Shown: piece after piece, positions 32,238-40,810 of the stretch
Numbering within the stretch: position 1 is the first letter of the stretch
Layout of the letters: every line of letters starts with the position of its first letter
Source of the DNA: Syntrophaceae bacterium
Lineage (GTDB): Bacteria; Desulfobacterota; Syntrophia; Syntrophales; Smithellaceae
Direction: 5' to 3'
Length of the DNA: 42,157 bases
Assembly (NCBI GenBank): GCA_003139775.1
Contig: PLGI01000104.1
Coordinates: 4,697-46,853, forward strand
Notes under the pieces: generated by a model
The model's database searches: none
What the model saw: the letters and a program-made list of their open reading frames with translations, nothing else
What the model was told of the DNA's origin: nothing
Position numbers and translations under genes: made by a program

Positions 32238-32448
32238 ACACACCTCCATTTAAGAAAAGTTTATTAACTTGTAAATACAACAAATTTTTTTAAATTTTAT
32301 TTCCGCAATATCTAGTGTTCAATGCACCGTTTACTTTTTGGATAATTATGCTAACCAATTGCCGCAAACTTCTTAATATTTATGCTGATTTGTAAATCAT
32401 AGATAAAACTTCATGTCAAACAAAAAATGAAAGGATTGGGAAACGATA

Positions 32449-33120
32449 TCATGATCGCTTTCTATATGGCCATATCCATATGACACGAGCCGCATAAATG
32501 CTGTAAGCCGCAAAAACCCTGCTGAGTTTAGCCTCCTCCCATCTCGCACGAAGCAACTGAATAATGACAAATAATGTAAAAATTACTATATTGAGAACGG
32601 AAAACCGCCAGATAGTAACAGCGAGAGCAGTAAGAATTTCTCCCAAATATACAGGATGCCTGATCCAGCGATAGGGACCGTTAGTTATTAAGGTACGCGC
32701 CTCAACGGTAATACTAAAAGAATAACGTAAGGTCCACAAGCCCCATATTGTAAGCGCCACGGCAGCAGTCATCCAGTAAAAAATGATATAGATAATCAAC
32801 CAATTATTGTACATTAAAGGGTTGGGCGGCGATGAAAGCAGAAAAAAAGGTAGAACACCTCCGATCAACGGAATGATAATTTCTTTTAATCCTCGTGATC
32901 TCTCGATAGGATCAATCCGAATAGCATAGCTGACGAGAAAAACTACGTAGATAAGTGTTTCTGTCACCCACAAAGGCTTTACAAGATAATATCTGTATAA
33001 GCTAATTCGATGAACCAGAAAAATAATGAGAATAACAATAATGCCGATCCGGATTATCCTGTGCAAAAAATGTGCGGGAAAAAAATTTTCCAACCAACCG
33101 AAGGGATCAAATTCTTTCAT
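32449..33120 (-). CDS. ICMT/PEMT-like membrane methyltransferase
   Basis: 223 residues with about six hydrophobic helices. The C-terminal third has GPYRWIRHPVYLGEI, the SAM-binding signature of isoprenylcysteine carboxyl methyltransferase and phospholipid methyltransferase-like proteins, followed by the usual RARWEEAKLSRVF. The N-terminal half is unique to this type. The substrate in bacteria is generally unknown. The only Shine-Dalgarno-like sequence is GGAG 12 bases upstream of the ATG, and it belongs to the end of a family E repeat (TTGGAGTTTTAACAAT). The gene is followed by the AT-rich region upstream of livK, on the same strand but over 200 bases away. Confidence 0.82.
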   Translation of the reverse strand: MKEFDPFGWLENFFPAHFLHRIIRIGIIVILIIFLVHRISLYRYYLVKPLWVTETLIYVVFLVSYAIRIDPIERSRGLKEIIIPLIGGVLPFFLLSSPPNPLMYNNWLIIYIIFYWMTAAVALTIWGLWTLRYSFSITVEARTLITNGPYRWIRHPVYLGEILTALAVTIWRFSVLNIVIFTLFVIIQLLRARWEEAKLSRVFAAYSIYAARVIWIWPYRKRS

Positions 33121-33121
33121 T

Positions 33122-33215
33122 TATTGTTAAAACTCCAATTCTAATGAAACCAAGATATTACAAGCGTAGTGGAGAGCTTAATACTAAGCTACGGGGAATG
33201 TGCTAGCTATCGAAT
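33122..33215. repeat. Composite intergenic repeat (family E), copy g
   Basis: Begins TATTGTTAAAACTCCAATTC, the family's terminal motif, then TAATGAAACCAAGATATTAC as in copies b and e. The rest (33160-33215) has lost clear similarity. It lies between the methyltransferase start and the end of rmuC. Confidence 0.6.
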
Positions 33216-33236
33216 TCAAACATAATAAGTATCCGG

Positions 33237-34571
33237 CTAAGGTTCTTCCAACTCGGCAGGCGTTTTATCCTCGAGCAGAACTTCGGTAGAGGTGCCCGGC
33301 AATTCCTGAACGTTGCGCAACTTTCTCTGAATCGCACGCGATCTTTTCCGCACATCATCCATAGAGTCTGTTGCATTTACCAGTTTTTTATGGACAGCAT
33401 CCAATAGATCGCCAAATTTACCAAATTCTGTTTTGACCTCGCCCAGCACTTTCCAGACTTCACTGGAGCGTTTCTGAATCGCCAGAGAGCGGAAGCCCAT
33501 TTGCAGGCTGTTTAAGATAGCGGCAAAAGTGGTAGGTCCCGTAACAACAATATGATATTCACGCTGCAACAACTGGACTAAAGCTGTTCGGCGAATGACC
33601 TCGGCATAAAGGCCTTCGGACGGTAAAAACATAATGCCGAAATCCGTGGTTTTGGGCGGAGCCAGATACTTTTGAGATATATCTCTGGCCGCCTTTTTAA
33701 TACTTGTTTCCAGTTGTTTTACAGCATCATCAGCGGTAGTTGCGTCCGCCCGCTCCTGCGCGTCTAAAAGTCTTTGATAATCTTCCACCGGAAATTTTGC
33801 GTCAACCGGAATCCATAGCGGATCGGCATTGGCGTCTCCCTGCCCGGGAAGCTTGATGGCAAATTCGACAAAATCATTGCTGTGCTCGTTGATTTTCACG
33901 TTCTTTGCGTATTGTTCCGGCGACAGAATTTCTTCCAAAAGCGCGCCCAATTGCACCTCTCCCCAGGTGCCGCGCGATTTAACATTGGTCAGGACCTTCT
34001 TCAAATCGCCGACTCCCGCCGCCAGGTTGCGCATGTCGCCCAAGCCCTGATGCACCTGTTCGAGCCGCTCGGAGACCTGCTTAAAAGATTCACCCAACCT
34101 CTTCTCCAGCGTACTCTGCAATTTTTCATCAACTGTTTCCCGCATCCGGTCAAGCTGGCGTGTATTGTCTTCCTGAATTTGTTTGAGCCTGGCATCCACC
34201 ACCTGCCGCACCGCTTCCAATTTTTGCTCGTTAGTTGTGGTGAGTAAAGACAACCGGGCGGCAAAGCCTTCCAATTGATTACGCTGCAGGTCGGCAATTT
34301 CAGCCATGTGCGCTTGCACGGAATCTCCGAAAGACTTGAGCGAACCGGCTAATTCCGTTCTTTCCTGCTGTGCTTGCGTCTGCGTTTCGGCGCGAAACTT
34401 GGCAATCTCATCCCGCACCGAGCGATCGATTCTTTCCTGAAAATTTTGTAACATATCCAATTTGTTGATAAGCGGCGTAAGATCAACAGAATCTCTCCCC
34501 GCCCGCAGATACAGCAGAACAAAACCGATGGGCAGCAGGATTAGAATTATTATAATCAGAATTAATTCCAT
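33237..34571 (-). CDS. rmuC: DNA recombination protein RmuC
   Basis: 444 residues. An N-terminal transmembrane anchor (ILIIIILILLPIGFVLLYL), a long coiled coil (about 35-190) and a RmuC domain from RGTWGEVQLGALLEEIL are present. That domain includes PVDAKFPVEDYQRL and FLPSEGLYAEVIRRT, which form the PD-(D/E)XK-type nuclease core. RmuC limits inversions between short inverted repeats, an interesting neighbour in a genome this rich in inverted repeats, although the link is only an observation. GGAG lies about five bases before the ATG. Divergent from the sigma-factor gene. Confidence 0.92.
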   Translation of the reverse strand: MELILIIIILILLPIGFVLLYLRAGRDSVDLTPLINKLDMLQNFQERIDRSVRDEIAKFRAETQTQAQQERTELAGSLKSFGDSVQAHMAEIADLQRNQLEGFAARLSLLTTTNEQKLEAVRQVVDARLKQIQEDNTRQLDRMRETVDEKLQSTLEKRLGESFKQVSERLEQVHQGLGDMRNLAAGVGDLKKVLTNVKSRGTWGEVQLGALLEEILSPEQYAKNVKINEHSNDFVEFAIKLPGQGDANADPLWIPVDAKFPVEDYQRLLDAQERADATTADDAVKQLETSIKKAARDISQKYLAPPKTTDFGIMFLPSEGLYAEVIRRTALVQLLQREYHIVVTGPTTFAAILNSLQMGFRSLAIQKRSSEVWKVLGEVKTEFGKFGDLLDAVHKKLVNATDSMDDVRKRSRAIQRKLRNVQELPGTSTEVLLEDKTPAELEEP

Positions 34572-34855
34572 TTTTTCTCCGCAATCAGTTGGATGAAATT
34601 TATCACGCCTTGCCGATACCCTGAAAATGACGGCTGAATATATCGGTTAAAAGATGGAAGTGTCAAGTAAAATGAAGGTAAACTAAAAACAGGCATAACC
34701 GGCAAATCAAAGTATAATGCTTTGTAATTTAAGGAAAATGTCTTGAAACGATGATTTAGAATTGGAATAATTAGAAAATGTCTGTCACACTTTTGGGGGA
34801 AAATTGTATAAGCTATATGAGAAGAAAAATAACTTTTGAAGACAGTTATTAAGGC

Positions 34856-35743
34856 ATGCATAATCCGTTTCAGGAAAAGATCGAAGAGCACGAAAGCGAT
34901 GTGAATTATATAAAACTGGCGCTGGAAGGTGATGCAGTGGCACTGGAGGCGCTTATCCTGCGGCACCAATCCTGGATTTTTAATATCGCTCTTAACATGA
35001 CCGGAGACATCCACAGGGCTGAAGATGTAACGCAGGAGATATTGATTAAAACCATTGCCAAGCTCTCTACATACGATGAGCAAAAGGCTGCGTTTCGGAC
35101 GTGGTTATACCGGATTGTTGCCAATCATGTTATCAACATGAAGGAAAGCAAAAAAGAGCAGTTCTTTGCCGCGCACGCGGAAAGCCTTGATTTCGGCACG
35201 TACGCCCTCAATCTGCCCGATACAAAAAAGCATGCTCCAATGAATGATAGGGAAATCATCGATGAAACCAAAAACTATTGCACATTGTGCATATTGCTGT
35301 GTCTGACCAGAATGGAGCGGATGGTGCTGATTCTGGGAGCCATCTTTGATGTCACTGATCGTATCGGGGCGGAAATTTGCGATATCTCGCGGGTGAACTT
35401 CCGTAAAATCTTATCGCGCTCGCGCAAAAAAGTTGCCGATTATTTTCAAAGCAATTGCAGCCTTTTTGATGAACGCAATCCCTGCAAATGCGGCGAGCAG
35501 GTGAGTTACCTGATTAATTTAGGCATGATAAAGCCTGGTGACATGAACATCAAACATAGCTCAATGGGGACAATCCGAACTGTTCTGGGAAAGACCATCA
35601 CCGATATAGAAAATTCATATTCAGAGTTTCTGACACTTTATCAGGAACAGCCGTTTTTTAAGGGGCCGGATATGGTTAACTGGCTGAAAGATTTATTACA
35701 AAGAAATAATATAAATGATTTTTTTCAAGGTGAGGAGGGATAA
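34856..35743 (+). CDS. ECF-like sigma-70 family factor with Cys-containing C-terminal extension
   Basis: 295 residues. Sigma region 2 covers about 22-100 (WIFNIALNMTGDIHRAEDVTQE, then FRTWLYRIVANHVINM). Region 4 covers about 145-195 (MERMVLILGAIFDVTDRIGAEI, VNFRKILSRSRKKV). A tail of 100 residues begins with CSLFDERNPCKCGEQV; that NPCxCG pattern is found after region 4 in one group of ECF-like factors. The start ATG has only AAGG one base away, so the true start is not certain. No convincing promoter was found in the 284-base gap to rmuC. It directly precedes a DUF3795 gene and is probably coupled to it. The regulon is unknown. Confidence 0.82.
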   Translation: MHNPFQEKIEEHESDVNYIKLALEGDAVALEALILRHQSWIFNIALNMTGDIHRAEDVTQEILIKTIAKLSTYDEQKAAFRTWLYRIVANHVINMKESKKEQFFAAHAESLDFGTYALNLPDTKKHAPMNDREIIDETKNYCTLCILLCLTRMERMVLILGAIFDVTDRIGAEICDISRVNFRKILSRSRKKVADYFQSNCSLFDERNPCKCGEQVSYLINLGMIKPGDMNIKHSSMGTIRTVLGKTITDIENSYSEFLTLYQEQPFFKGPDMVNWLKDLLQRNNINDFFQGEEG

Positions 35744-36184
35744 ATGGTTAATCAGGAATTAGTTGCTCCATGCGGTCTTTATTGCGGTGTCTGCGGCATC
35801 TATTGCGCAACAGCAAGCGGCGATCAGCCGCTAAAAGAAAAACTGGCCAAAGCCTATGGCGATACTCCCGACAAAATTAATTGCCGGGGATGCCTCTCCG
35901 ATTCGGTTTACTGGTATTGTAAAGTTTGCCCAGTTAAAAGTTGTACCCGGGAAAAGAGATATACCGGCTGCCATCAATGCGCTGATTTCCCTTGTGACAA
36001 GATAGAAAATTTCCCTGTGCCTGAGGGAAAGAAAAATATTCTGCGTGCCATTCCGCTCTGGAGAGAGTTGGGTACTGAGGCGTTTATTAAAGGAGAAGAA
36101 AAACTTTTTGCCTGCAATAATTGCGGCACCAAACTTTTCCGCGGAGCCAGAAAATGCCGCCAGTGCGGCACAATAAAAGGATAA
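35744..36184 (+). CDS. DUF3795 Cys-rich protein with C-terminal zinc ribbon
   Basis: 146 residues. DUF3795 occupies 1-90: APCGLYCGVCGIYC, then INCRGCLSDSVYWYCKVCPV and CHQCADFPCDKI, more than a dozen cysteines in all, suggesting a bound metal or iron-sulfur cluster. A CxxC...CxxC zinc ribbon (ACNNCGTKLFRGARKCRQCG) ends the protein. The ATG follows the sigma-factor stop codon with no gap, and GGTGAGGAGG inside the upstream gene is its ribosome binding site. Function of DUF3795 is not known; the pairing suggests a role with the sigma factor, perhaps as a metal or redox sensor. Confidence 0.85.
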   Translation: MVNQELVAPCGLYCGVCGIYCATASGDQPLKEKLAKAYGDTPDKINCRGCLSDSVYWYCKVCPVKSCTREKRYTGCHQCADFPCDKIENFPVPEGKKNILRAIPLWRELGTEAFIKGEEKLFACNNCGTKLFRGARKCRQCGTIKG

Positions 36185-36202
36185 GAAATATTTGAGTAAA
36201 GC

Positions 36203-36253
36203 CTTTACGGAGTGTTGCTCAAACTGATATTTTTGGGGCGGCACTCCGTAAAG
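36203..36253 (+). terminator. Long hairpin after the sigma-factor/DUF3795 pair
   Basis: CTTTACGGAGTG (36203-36214) and CACTCCGTAAAG (36242-36253) pair perfectly, and with G-U pairs the stem grows to about 18 base pairs with a 15-base loop. No T-run follows, so it is either a weak terminator or a protective 3' end. Confidence 0.5.
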
Positions 36254-36377
36254 TTTGATAGATGTTCAACGAAAAGATCACCAGCCCGCGGAACGCGTGT
36301 CTGCGTGTATCGACAGGTTATATTTTATCATCTAATGCTCAAATTAAAGACACACTAGTGAAATTTTTTAAAAATAT

Positions 36378-37307
36378 TTAATTATTTGCTCCAAATTCTC
36401 GTCGAAGTGTCGCGAGAATATCTCCATATGTCTCACGTATATTATCTTTAGAATATCTGATTTGGTGTATACCTTGCAAATTGGAAAAATCCTCTGTGCC
36501 GTCTTCTAATAGTACAGCGACTCTAGCAAAACCGAGGACTCCTTGAAATAATCCAGTTTCATGAATTACATTAGGTCTTGCTTGATATTTTCCGTCAGCC
36601 ATCTTGTCTTCTGCAGTTAATACAAGAATAGCAAAAGAACTTGTGTGAAGCATATGTTCGAGTATATCGCGAATAGTATGACCAGACCTAGCTCCAGTTT
36701 CATATGCTTGAACTTGATAATTATGAAGATCTTGTAAGTGCTGTTTTAAATCTTTCCATTGTGGACTTTGTCCGTGACCTATGAATATCATTGGTCCCTT
36801 TGAAACGCGGGTAGGATTGCGTTGAATTTCCATGTCATCGTCTGAAAGTTGTGATAATGGAACTTCCCCTTCAAATAATTGAAACAAAATTTGGATTAAT
36901 TCTCTATTTTTAGCGGATATACCTATTTCAGTATACGCTGTTGTTCCGCATTTGACACCGTAGCATTCAAGATCAAATTTCGTATCTTGGTAATTAGCAG
37001 AAAGCCGTGCATAAATGAACCTCCCCGCAGCAAGCTGCGGGGTATCTCATGGTTGGTAGCTACTCTCCAAGCGAAGCAAGCTTCGGGGAATATTACCCGG
37101 AGAGATTTAATATTCAAAAGGTTTACGATAGTCGTCATAAAATTCACTTATGTTGTCATAATCCCATTTTTCTTCTCCTAGATTTATGTGGATGCAAGAT
37201 ACTTTGGCAACTTGAGAAGACTCATTTTGAACAACCAATGCAGTAAGAGCTTTTTGTATTATCTCAGGACTAAAAATGCATCTACTATAAGTTTTTCTTT
37301 TTACCAT
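36378..37307 (-). pseudogene. TIR-like nucleotide-binding-domain gene broken by an R1 repeat
   Basis: On the minus strand the gene begins at ATG 37307 (AGAGG upstream) with MVKRKTYSRCIFSPE... and reads 66 codons to DDYRKPFEY. There it meets TAA at 37109, supplied by the R1 repeat. The same frame resumes after the repeat with YARLSANYQDTKFDLE and continues to the TAA at 36378, giving about 276 residues if the repeat is removed. The C-terminal part has GPMIFIGHGQSPQWKDLKQHL, ETGARSGHTIRDILEHML, FAILVLTAED and NVIHETGLFQGVLGF. These match the predicted nucleotide-binding TIR-like family (PF10137 type) that includes phage-defence effectors. The gene is probably inactive; a shorter product from a TTG at 36887 would lack the N-terminal domain. 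Confidence 0.8.
37014..37109 (+). mobile_element. 96-bp mobile repeat (family R1), copy 3, inserted in the TIR-like gene
   Basis: Same sequence as 2247-2342. The flanks read CATA before and ATATTC after, consistent with a 3-bp duplication (ATA; TAA is also possible, with a 93-bp element). Removing element plus duplication restores one open frame across the junction. The insertion adds a number of bases divisible by three but brings two stop codons on the minus strand, TAA at 37107-37109 and TGA at 37047-37049. It encodes no protein, so it behaves like a MITE or REP-type element. Confidence 0.85.
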
Positions 37308-37676
37308 AACAATAACCTCTTAATACAGATAAGCATGTGATTTATTAATTTCACTAACTACGAATAATAATTATAAATAAATTTCTCTCAACGTAACATA
37401 ACAATTAATATACGTGACCCTTTATATACCGGTTTGAATAAAAATCTGTTCTTTGAATTATGTATTTTCTACACAAATATTTATTTAAAATCAATTAATT
37501 ATTATTAAAGTCTTGCGTAAAAAGTGTTTATTATTAAGAAAAATGTAATACGTATCCAGCACATATTTGTAAGTTGCTTTATTGCGCTCTTTTGGGTATA
37601 AACGCAACGTCTGCTTTATCAGACAGAATTTAATACAGATGAACTCGTAAAAATGTCTAAAAGCAATGCGCTTTGG
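37308..37676. other. Very AT-rich gap upstream of purL, no gene seen
   Basis: Bases 37310-37560 have few G or C and no supported ORF; the open frame at 37491-37781 runs into the repeat and looks random. The gap should hold the promoter of the TIR-like gene on the minus strand (37364-37391) and a purL promoter that I could not locate with confidence. A partial match ACTCGTAAAAATGTC at 37642-37656 resembles the end of the following element. Confidence 0.5.
37364..37391 (-). promoter_or_regulatory. Predicted promoter of the TIR-like gene
   Basis: On the minus strand TTGAGA (37386-37391), a 16-base spacer and TATTAT (37364-37369) lie about 57 bases upstream of ATG 37307. Confidence 0.4.
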
Positions 37677-37803
37677 AGCGGCTTCGTAAAAAGATCCAGA
37701 GGCAAGGCGCGCAAATCCTGAGGAATGAGACGTACTTTCTGCGTACGTTGCAATGACGAAGGATGCAGCGCAACGCAGCATATGGACTTTTTACGAAGCC
37801 GCT
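37677..37803. repeat. 127-bp element with perfect 17-bp inverted ends (element D)
   Basis: The ends AGCGGCTTCGTAAAAAG (37677-37693) and CTTTTTACGAAGCCGCT (37787-37803) are perfect inverted repeats. Inside, ACGTAC and GTACGT flank TTTCTGC. The layout GGCAAGG, GACGTA, TACGTTG, GACGA, GATGC in that order recalls elements A to C, with different sequence in between. It ends two bases before the AAGG binding site of purL and lies in the purL leader. Confidence 0.85.
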
Positions 37804-37815
37804 ATAAGGTAAATC

Positions 37816-40797
37816 ATGGCCTATAGAATTGAAGTTGCTTTCAAAGAAGGTATTCGCGACGCGCTGGGTGAAAAGACCAAAAAGCGCATTATCGATAATC
37901 TGGCGCTGGCAGTCGCAAAAGTTGCCACCATTGAAGTATATACAATCGCCGGGGAGCTCAGCGCCGCCGAATTAGAACAGGCTGCCGCGGGGCCGCTCTC
38001 CGATCCGGTCATTCAGAATTTTTCCATTAATCAGCCGCTCGCGAAAAATTTTGATTGGCTCATTGAAGTGGGCTTTCGGCCGGGTGTGACTGATAACGTC
38101 GGCAAAACCGCCCGTGAGGCCATTACGCTTTTGCTTGGCGAAAATATCGGTACTCGCAAAATCAGTGTTTATACATCCCGTCAGTATTTAATCAGCGGCA
38201 AAATTTCTCAGGCCGATGCGGAAAAAATCGCCTCCGGTTTGCTGGCAAACGATCTAATCGAACGCCATCAGGTTGTCGGATCAAATAATTTTGATTTCAA
38301 TGCCGGTATGCCTGCCTATGTTCCGCAGGTTATGGGCAAAGACGAGCCGCAGGTGGAGCAAATCAATCTGGCGAAAGTTGACGCGCAGGGGCTTTTAAAA
38401 ATCAGTCAGGAAAAACTTCTGGCCCTGAATCTGGAAGAGATGCAGAAGATTAAGGCTTATTATCAAAATCCGGCCGTGCTCAAAGCCCGTAAGAAATTCG
38501 GCCTTGATGAAAATACAACCGATGTGGAATTGGAATGCCTGGCGCAGACTTGGTCGGAGCATTGCAAACACAAAATTTTCAACAGTCGGATCGATTACAC
38601 CGACGGCCGCAACAAATTAAAAATTGATTCGCTTTTTAAAAAATATATCAAAGGATCGACGGCCAAAATACGCAAGGCCAAAGGCAAGAAGGATTTCTGT
38701 CTCTCTGTGTTTGTGGATAACGCCGGTGTTATTAAATTCAACAATGATTCCAATCTGGTTTTCAAGGTGGAGACGCACAATTCGCCTTCCGCTCTTGATC
38801 CTTACGGAGGAGCGCTGACCGGCATTGTCGGCGTCAACCGTGATCCATTCGGAACGGGCATCGGCGCAAAACTCATTTTCAATACCGATGTGTTTTGTTT
38901 TGCCTCGCCCTTTTATAAAAAGAAACTGCCGCCTCGCATTCTTCATCCGCGCCGGATTTACGAAGGCGTGCGCGAAGGAGTGGAACACGGCGGCAATAAA
39001 AGCGGCATTCCCACAGTCAACGGCAGTATTGTTTTCGATGAACGGTTCCTTGGCAAACCACTTGTCTACTGCGGCACCGCCGGCATCATGCCCGCGAGAC
39101 TCAATGGCAAGCCGACCCATGGCAAGGAAATCAAACCCGGCGATGTCATCATCATGACCGGCGGCCGGATCGGCAAAGACGGCATTCACGGCGCGACTTT
39201 TTCATCCGAAGAACTCCACGAAGGCTCGCCAGTCACCGCCGTGCAAATCGGCGACCCGATCACGCAAAAGAAAATGACGGACTTTCTACTTGTCGCCAGA
39301 AACTGCGGCTTGTATCGCGCGCTCACGGATAACGGCGCGGGCGGCCTTTCTTCATCGGTCGGTGAAATGGCGACATATTCCGGCGGCTGCGAAATTGATT
39401 TATCTTTAGCACCCCTGAAATACGCCGGTCTTCAGCCTTGGGAAATTCTAGTCTCTGAGGCGCAGGAGCGCATGTCACTCGCGGTCGATCCGAAAAAAGT
39501 CGATAAGTTTATGGAGCTGGCCAGCAAAATGGGCGTGGAAGCCACGGCAATGGGCAAGTTTACCAAGTCGGGCAAATTCCATGTTCGCTACGGCGAAAAG
39601 ACCGTGGCTTATCTGGATATGGATTTTCTGCACGATGGCGTTCCGCAGATGAAACTGGTTGCCAAATGGAGTGCGCCGAAAAATGCGGAGCCGACCTTTA
39701 CCGAGCCCGCCAACTTAGGAAATGCCTTTGCCCAGATGCTTTCGCGATTGAATATCTGCTCCAAGGAAGCGGTTGTACGCCAGTACGATCATGAAGTTCA
39801 GGGCGGCTCCGTTATCAAACCCATGGTGGGCGTACAAAATGACGGCCCGTCGGACGCGGGCATTGTGCGGCCGATTCTTACTTCCATGGAAGGCGTGGTG
39901 GTGGCGCATGGCATCTGCCCGCGTTACAGTGATATCGACACCTACCACATGACCGCTTGCGCCATTGACGAAGCAGTCCGCAATGCCGTGGCGGTAGGCG
40001 CTGATTTGGATCATCTGGCGGGGCTGGATAATTTCTGCTGGTGCGATCCGGTTAAGTCCGCAAAAACGCCCGACGGCGAATACAAACTGGCGCAACTCGT
40101 TCGCTCGAATATGGCGATTTACGATTATACCACCGCCTTTGGCGTGCCCTGCATCTCCGGCAAAGACAGCATGAAAAATGATTATTCCATCGGCAAAACA
40201 AAAATCTCCGTGCCGCCGACGCTGCTTTATTCGGTCATCGGCAAAATTAAGGATGTGCGCAAAGCAGTGACGATGGATGCCAAACGCCCGCAGGATCGGG
40301 TTTACGTTATCGGTGAAACTCTTGATGAACTGGGCGGCTCCGAATGGTTCGCTGAACACAGAGCTATTGGCAATAAAGTGCCGCAGGTGGATGTGAAAAA
40401 AGCCATCAAAAAATACCGTGCGCTGCACAAGGCGATTCAGGCAGGCCTTGTCGCCTCCTGTCATGATTGTTCAGATGGCGGTTTGGGTGTGGCGCTGATC
40501 GAAACAGCGTTTGCCGGGGACTTAGGTATGAATATCGATTTGAAGGATGTTCCTTACTACGGCAAGAAAAGAAACGATTATATCTTGTTTTCGGAGACGG
40601 CCAGCCGCTTTGTGGTGACCATCCATCCTAAAGATCAAAGCAAGTTTGAAAAGATCATGGCCGGAAACGTTGTACGCGAAATCGGTTTTGTCGCAAGCGA
40701 TGGACTCTTCCAGATAACGGGGCTTTCCGGCAAACTGATTATCAAAGAAAAAATCAGCAAACTCAAAGATGCGTGGCAAAAGCCGCTTAATTTTTAG
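37816..40797 (+). CDS. purL: Phosphoribosylformylglycinamidine synthase, PurL with tandem PurS-like N-terminus
   Basis: 993 residues. It catalyses the ATP- and glutamine-dependent conversion of FGAR to FGAM in purine synthesis. Two PurS-like domains of about 80 residues open the protein (YRIEVAFKEGIRDALGEKTK and then LIEVGFRPGVTDNVGKTARE). The synthetase part follows, with LAQTWSEHCKHKIF, VETHNSPSALDPYGGA (318-333) and DNGAGGLSSSVGEMATYSGG. The tail lacks a glutaminase domain, which the next gene (purQ) supplies. In many PurL the substrate motif reads THNHPS; here it is THNSPS. AAGG lies six bases before the ATG, just after element D. Length is between the small PurL (about 740) and the large fused type (about 1300). 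Confidence 0.94.
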   Translation: MAYRIEVAFKEGIRDALGEKTKKRIIDNLALAVAKVATIEVYTIAGELSAAELEQAAAGPLSDPVIQNFSINQPLAKNFDWLIEVGFRPGVTDNVGKTAREAITLLLGENIGTRKISVYTSRQYLISGKISQADAEKIASGLLANDLIERHQVVGSNNFDFNAGMPAYVPQVMGKDEPQVEQINLAKVDAQGLLKISQEKLLALNLEEMQKIKAYYQNPAVLKARKKFGLDENTTDVELECLAQTWSEHCKHKIFNSRIDYTDGRNKLKIDSLFKKYIKGSTAKIRKAKGKKDFCLSVFVDNAGVIKFNNDSNLVFKVETHNSPSALDPYGGALTGIVGVNRDPFGTGIGAKLIFNTDVFCFASPFYKKKLPPRILHPRRIYEGVREGVEHGGNKSGIPTVNGSIVFDERFLGKPLVYCGTAGIMPARLNGKPTHGKEIKPGDVIIMTGGRIGKDGIHGATFSSEELHEGSPVTAVQIGDPITQKKMTDFLLVARNCGLYRALTDNGAGGLSSSVGEMATYSGGCEIDLSLAPLKYAGLQPWEILVSEAQERMSLAVDPKKVDKFMELASKMGVEATAMGKFTKSGKFHVRYGEKTVAYLDMDFLHDGVPQMKLVAKWSAPKNAEPTFTEPANLGNAFAQMLSRLNICSKEAVVRQYDHEVQGGSVIKPMVGVQNDGPSDAGIVRPILTSMEGVVVAHGICPRYSDIDTYHMTACAIDEAVRNAVAVGADLDHLAGLDNFCWCDPVKSAKTPDGEYKLAQLVRSNMAIYDYTTAFGVPCISGKDSMKNDYSIGKTKISVPPTLLYSVIGKIKDVRKAVTMDAKRPQDRVYVIGETLDELGGSEWFAEHRAIGNKVPQVDVKKAIKKYRALHKAIQAGLVASCHDCSDGGLGVALIETAFAGDLGMNIDLKDVPYYGKKRNDYILFSETASRFVVTIHPKDQSKFEKIMAGNVVREIGFVASDGLFQITGLSGKLIIKEKISKLKDAWQKPLNF

Positions 40798-40810
40798 GTA
40801 GGGTGAATGT

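Noticed and set aside
34562-35083. 173-codon open frame on the minus strand between rmuC and the sigma factor
   Set aside because: It overlaps the start of the sigma-factor gene and the rmuC start, has no ribosome binding site, and its translation (rich in Phe, His and Tyr with no family pattern) looks like a shadow.
36923-37147. 74-codon open frame across the R1 repeat in the TIR-like gene
   Set aside because: It is in another frame from the two parts of the TIR-like gene, which read well on both sides; the repeat gives open frames by chance.
37491-37781. 96-codon open frame on the minus strand upstream of purL
   Set aside because: More than a third of it lies inside the inverted-repeat element D, and the rest is low-complexity AT-rich sequence; no start signal.
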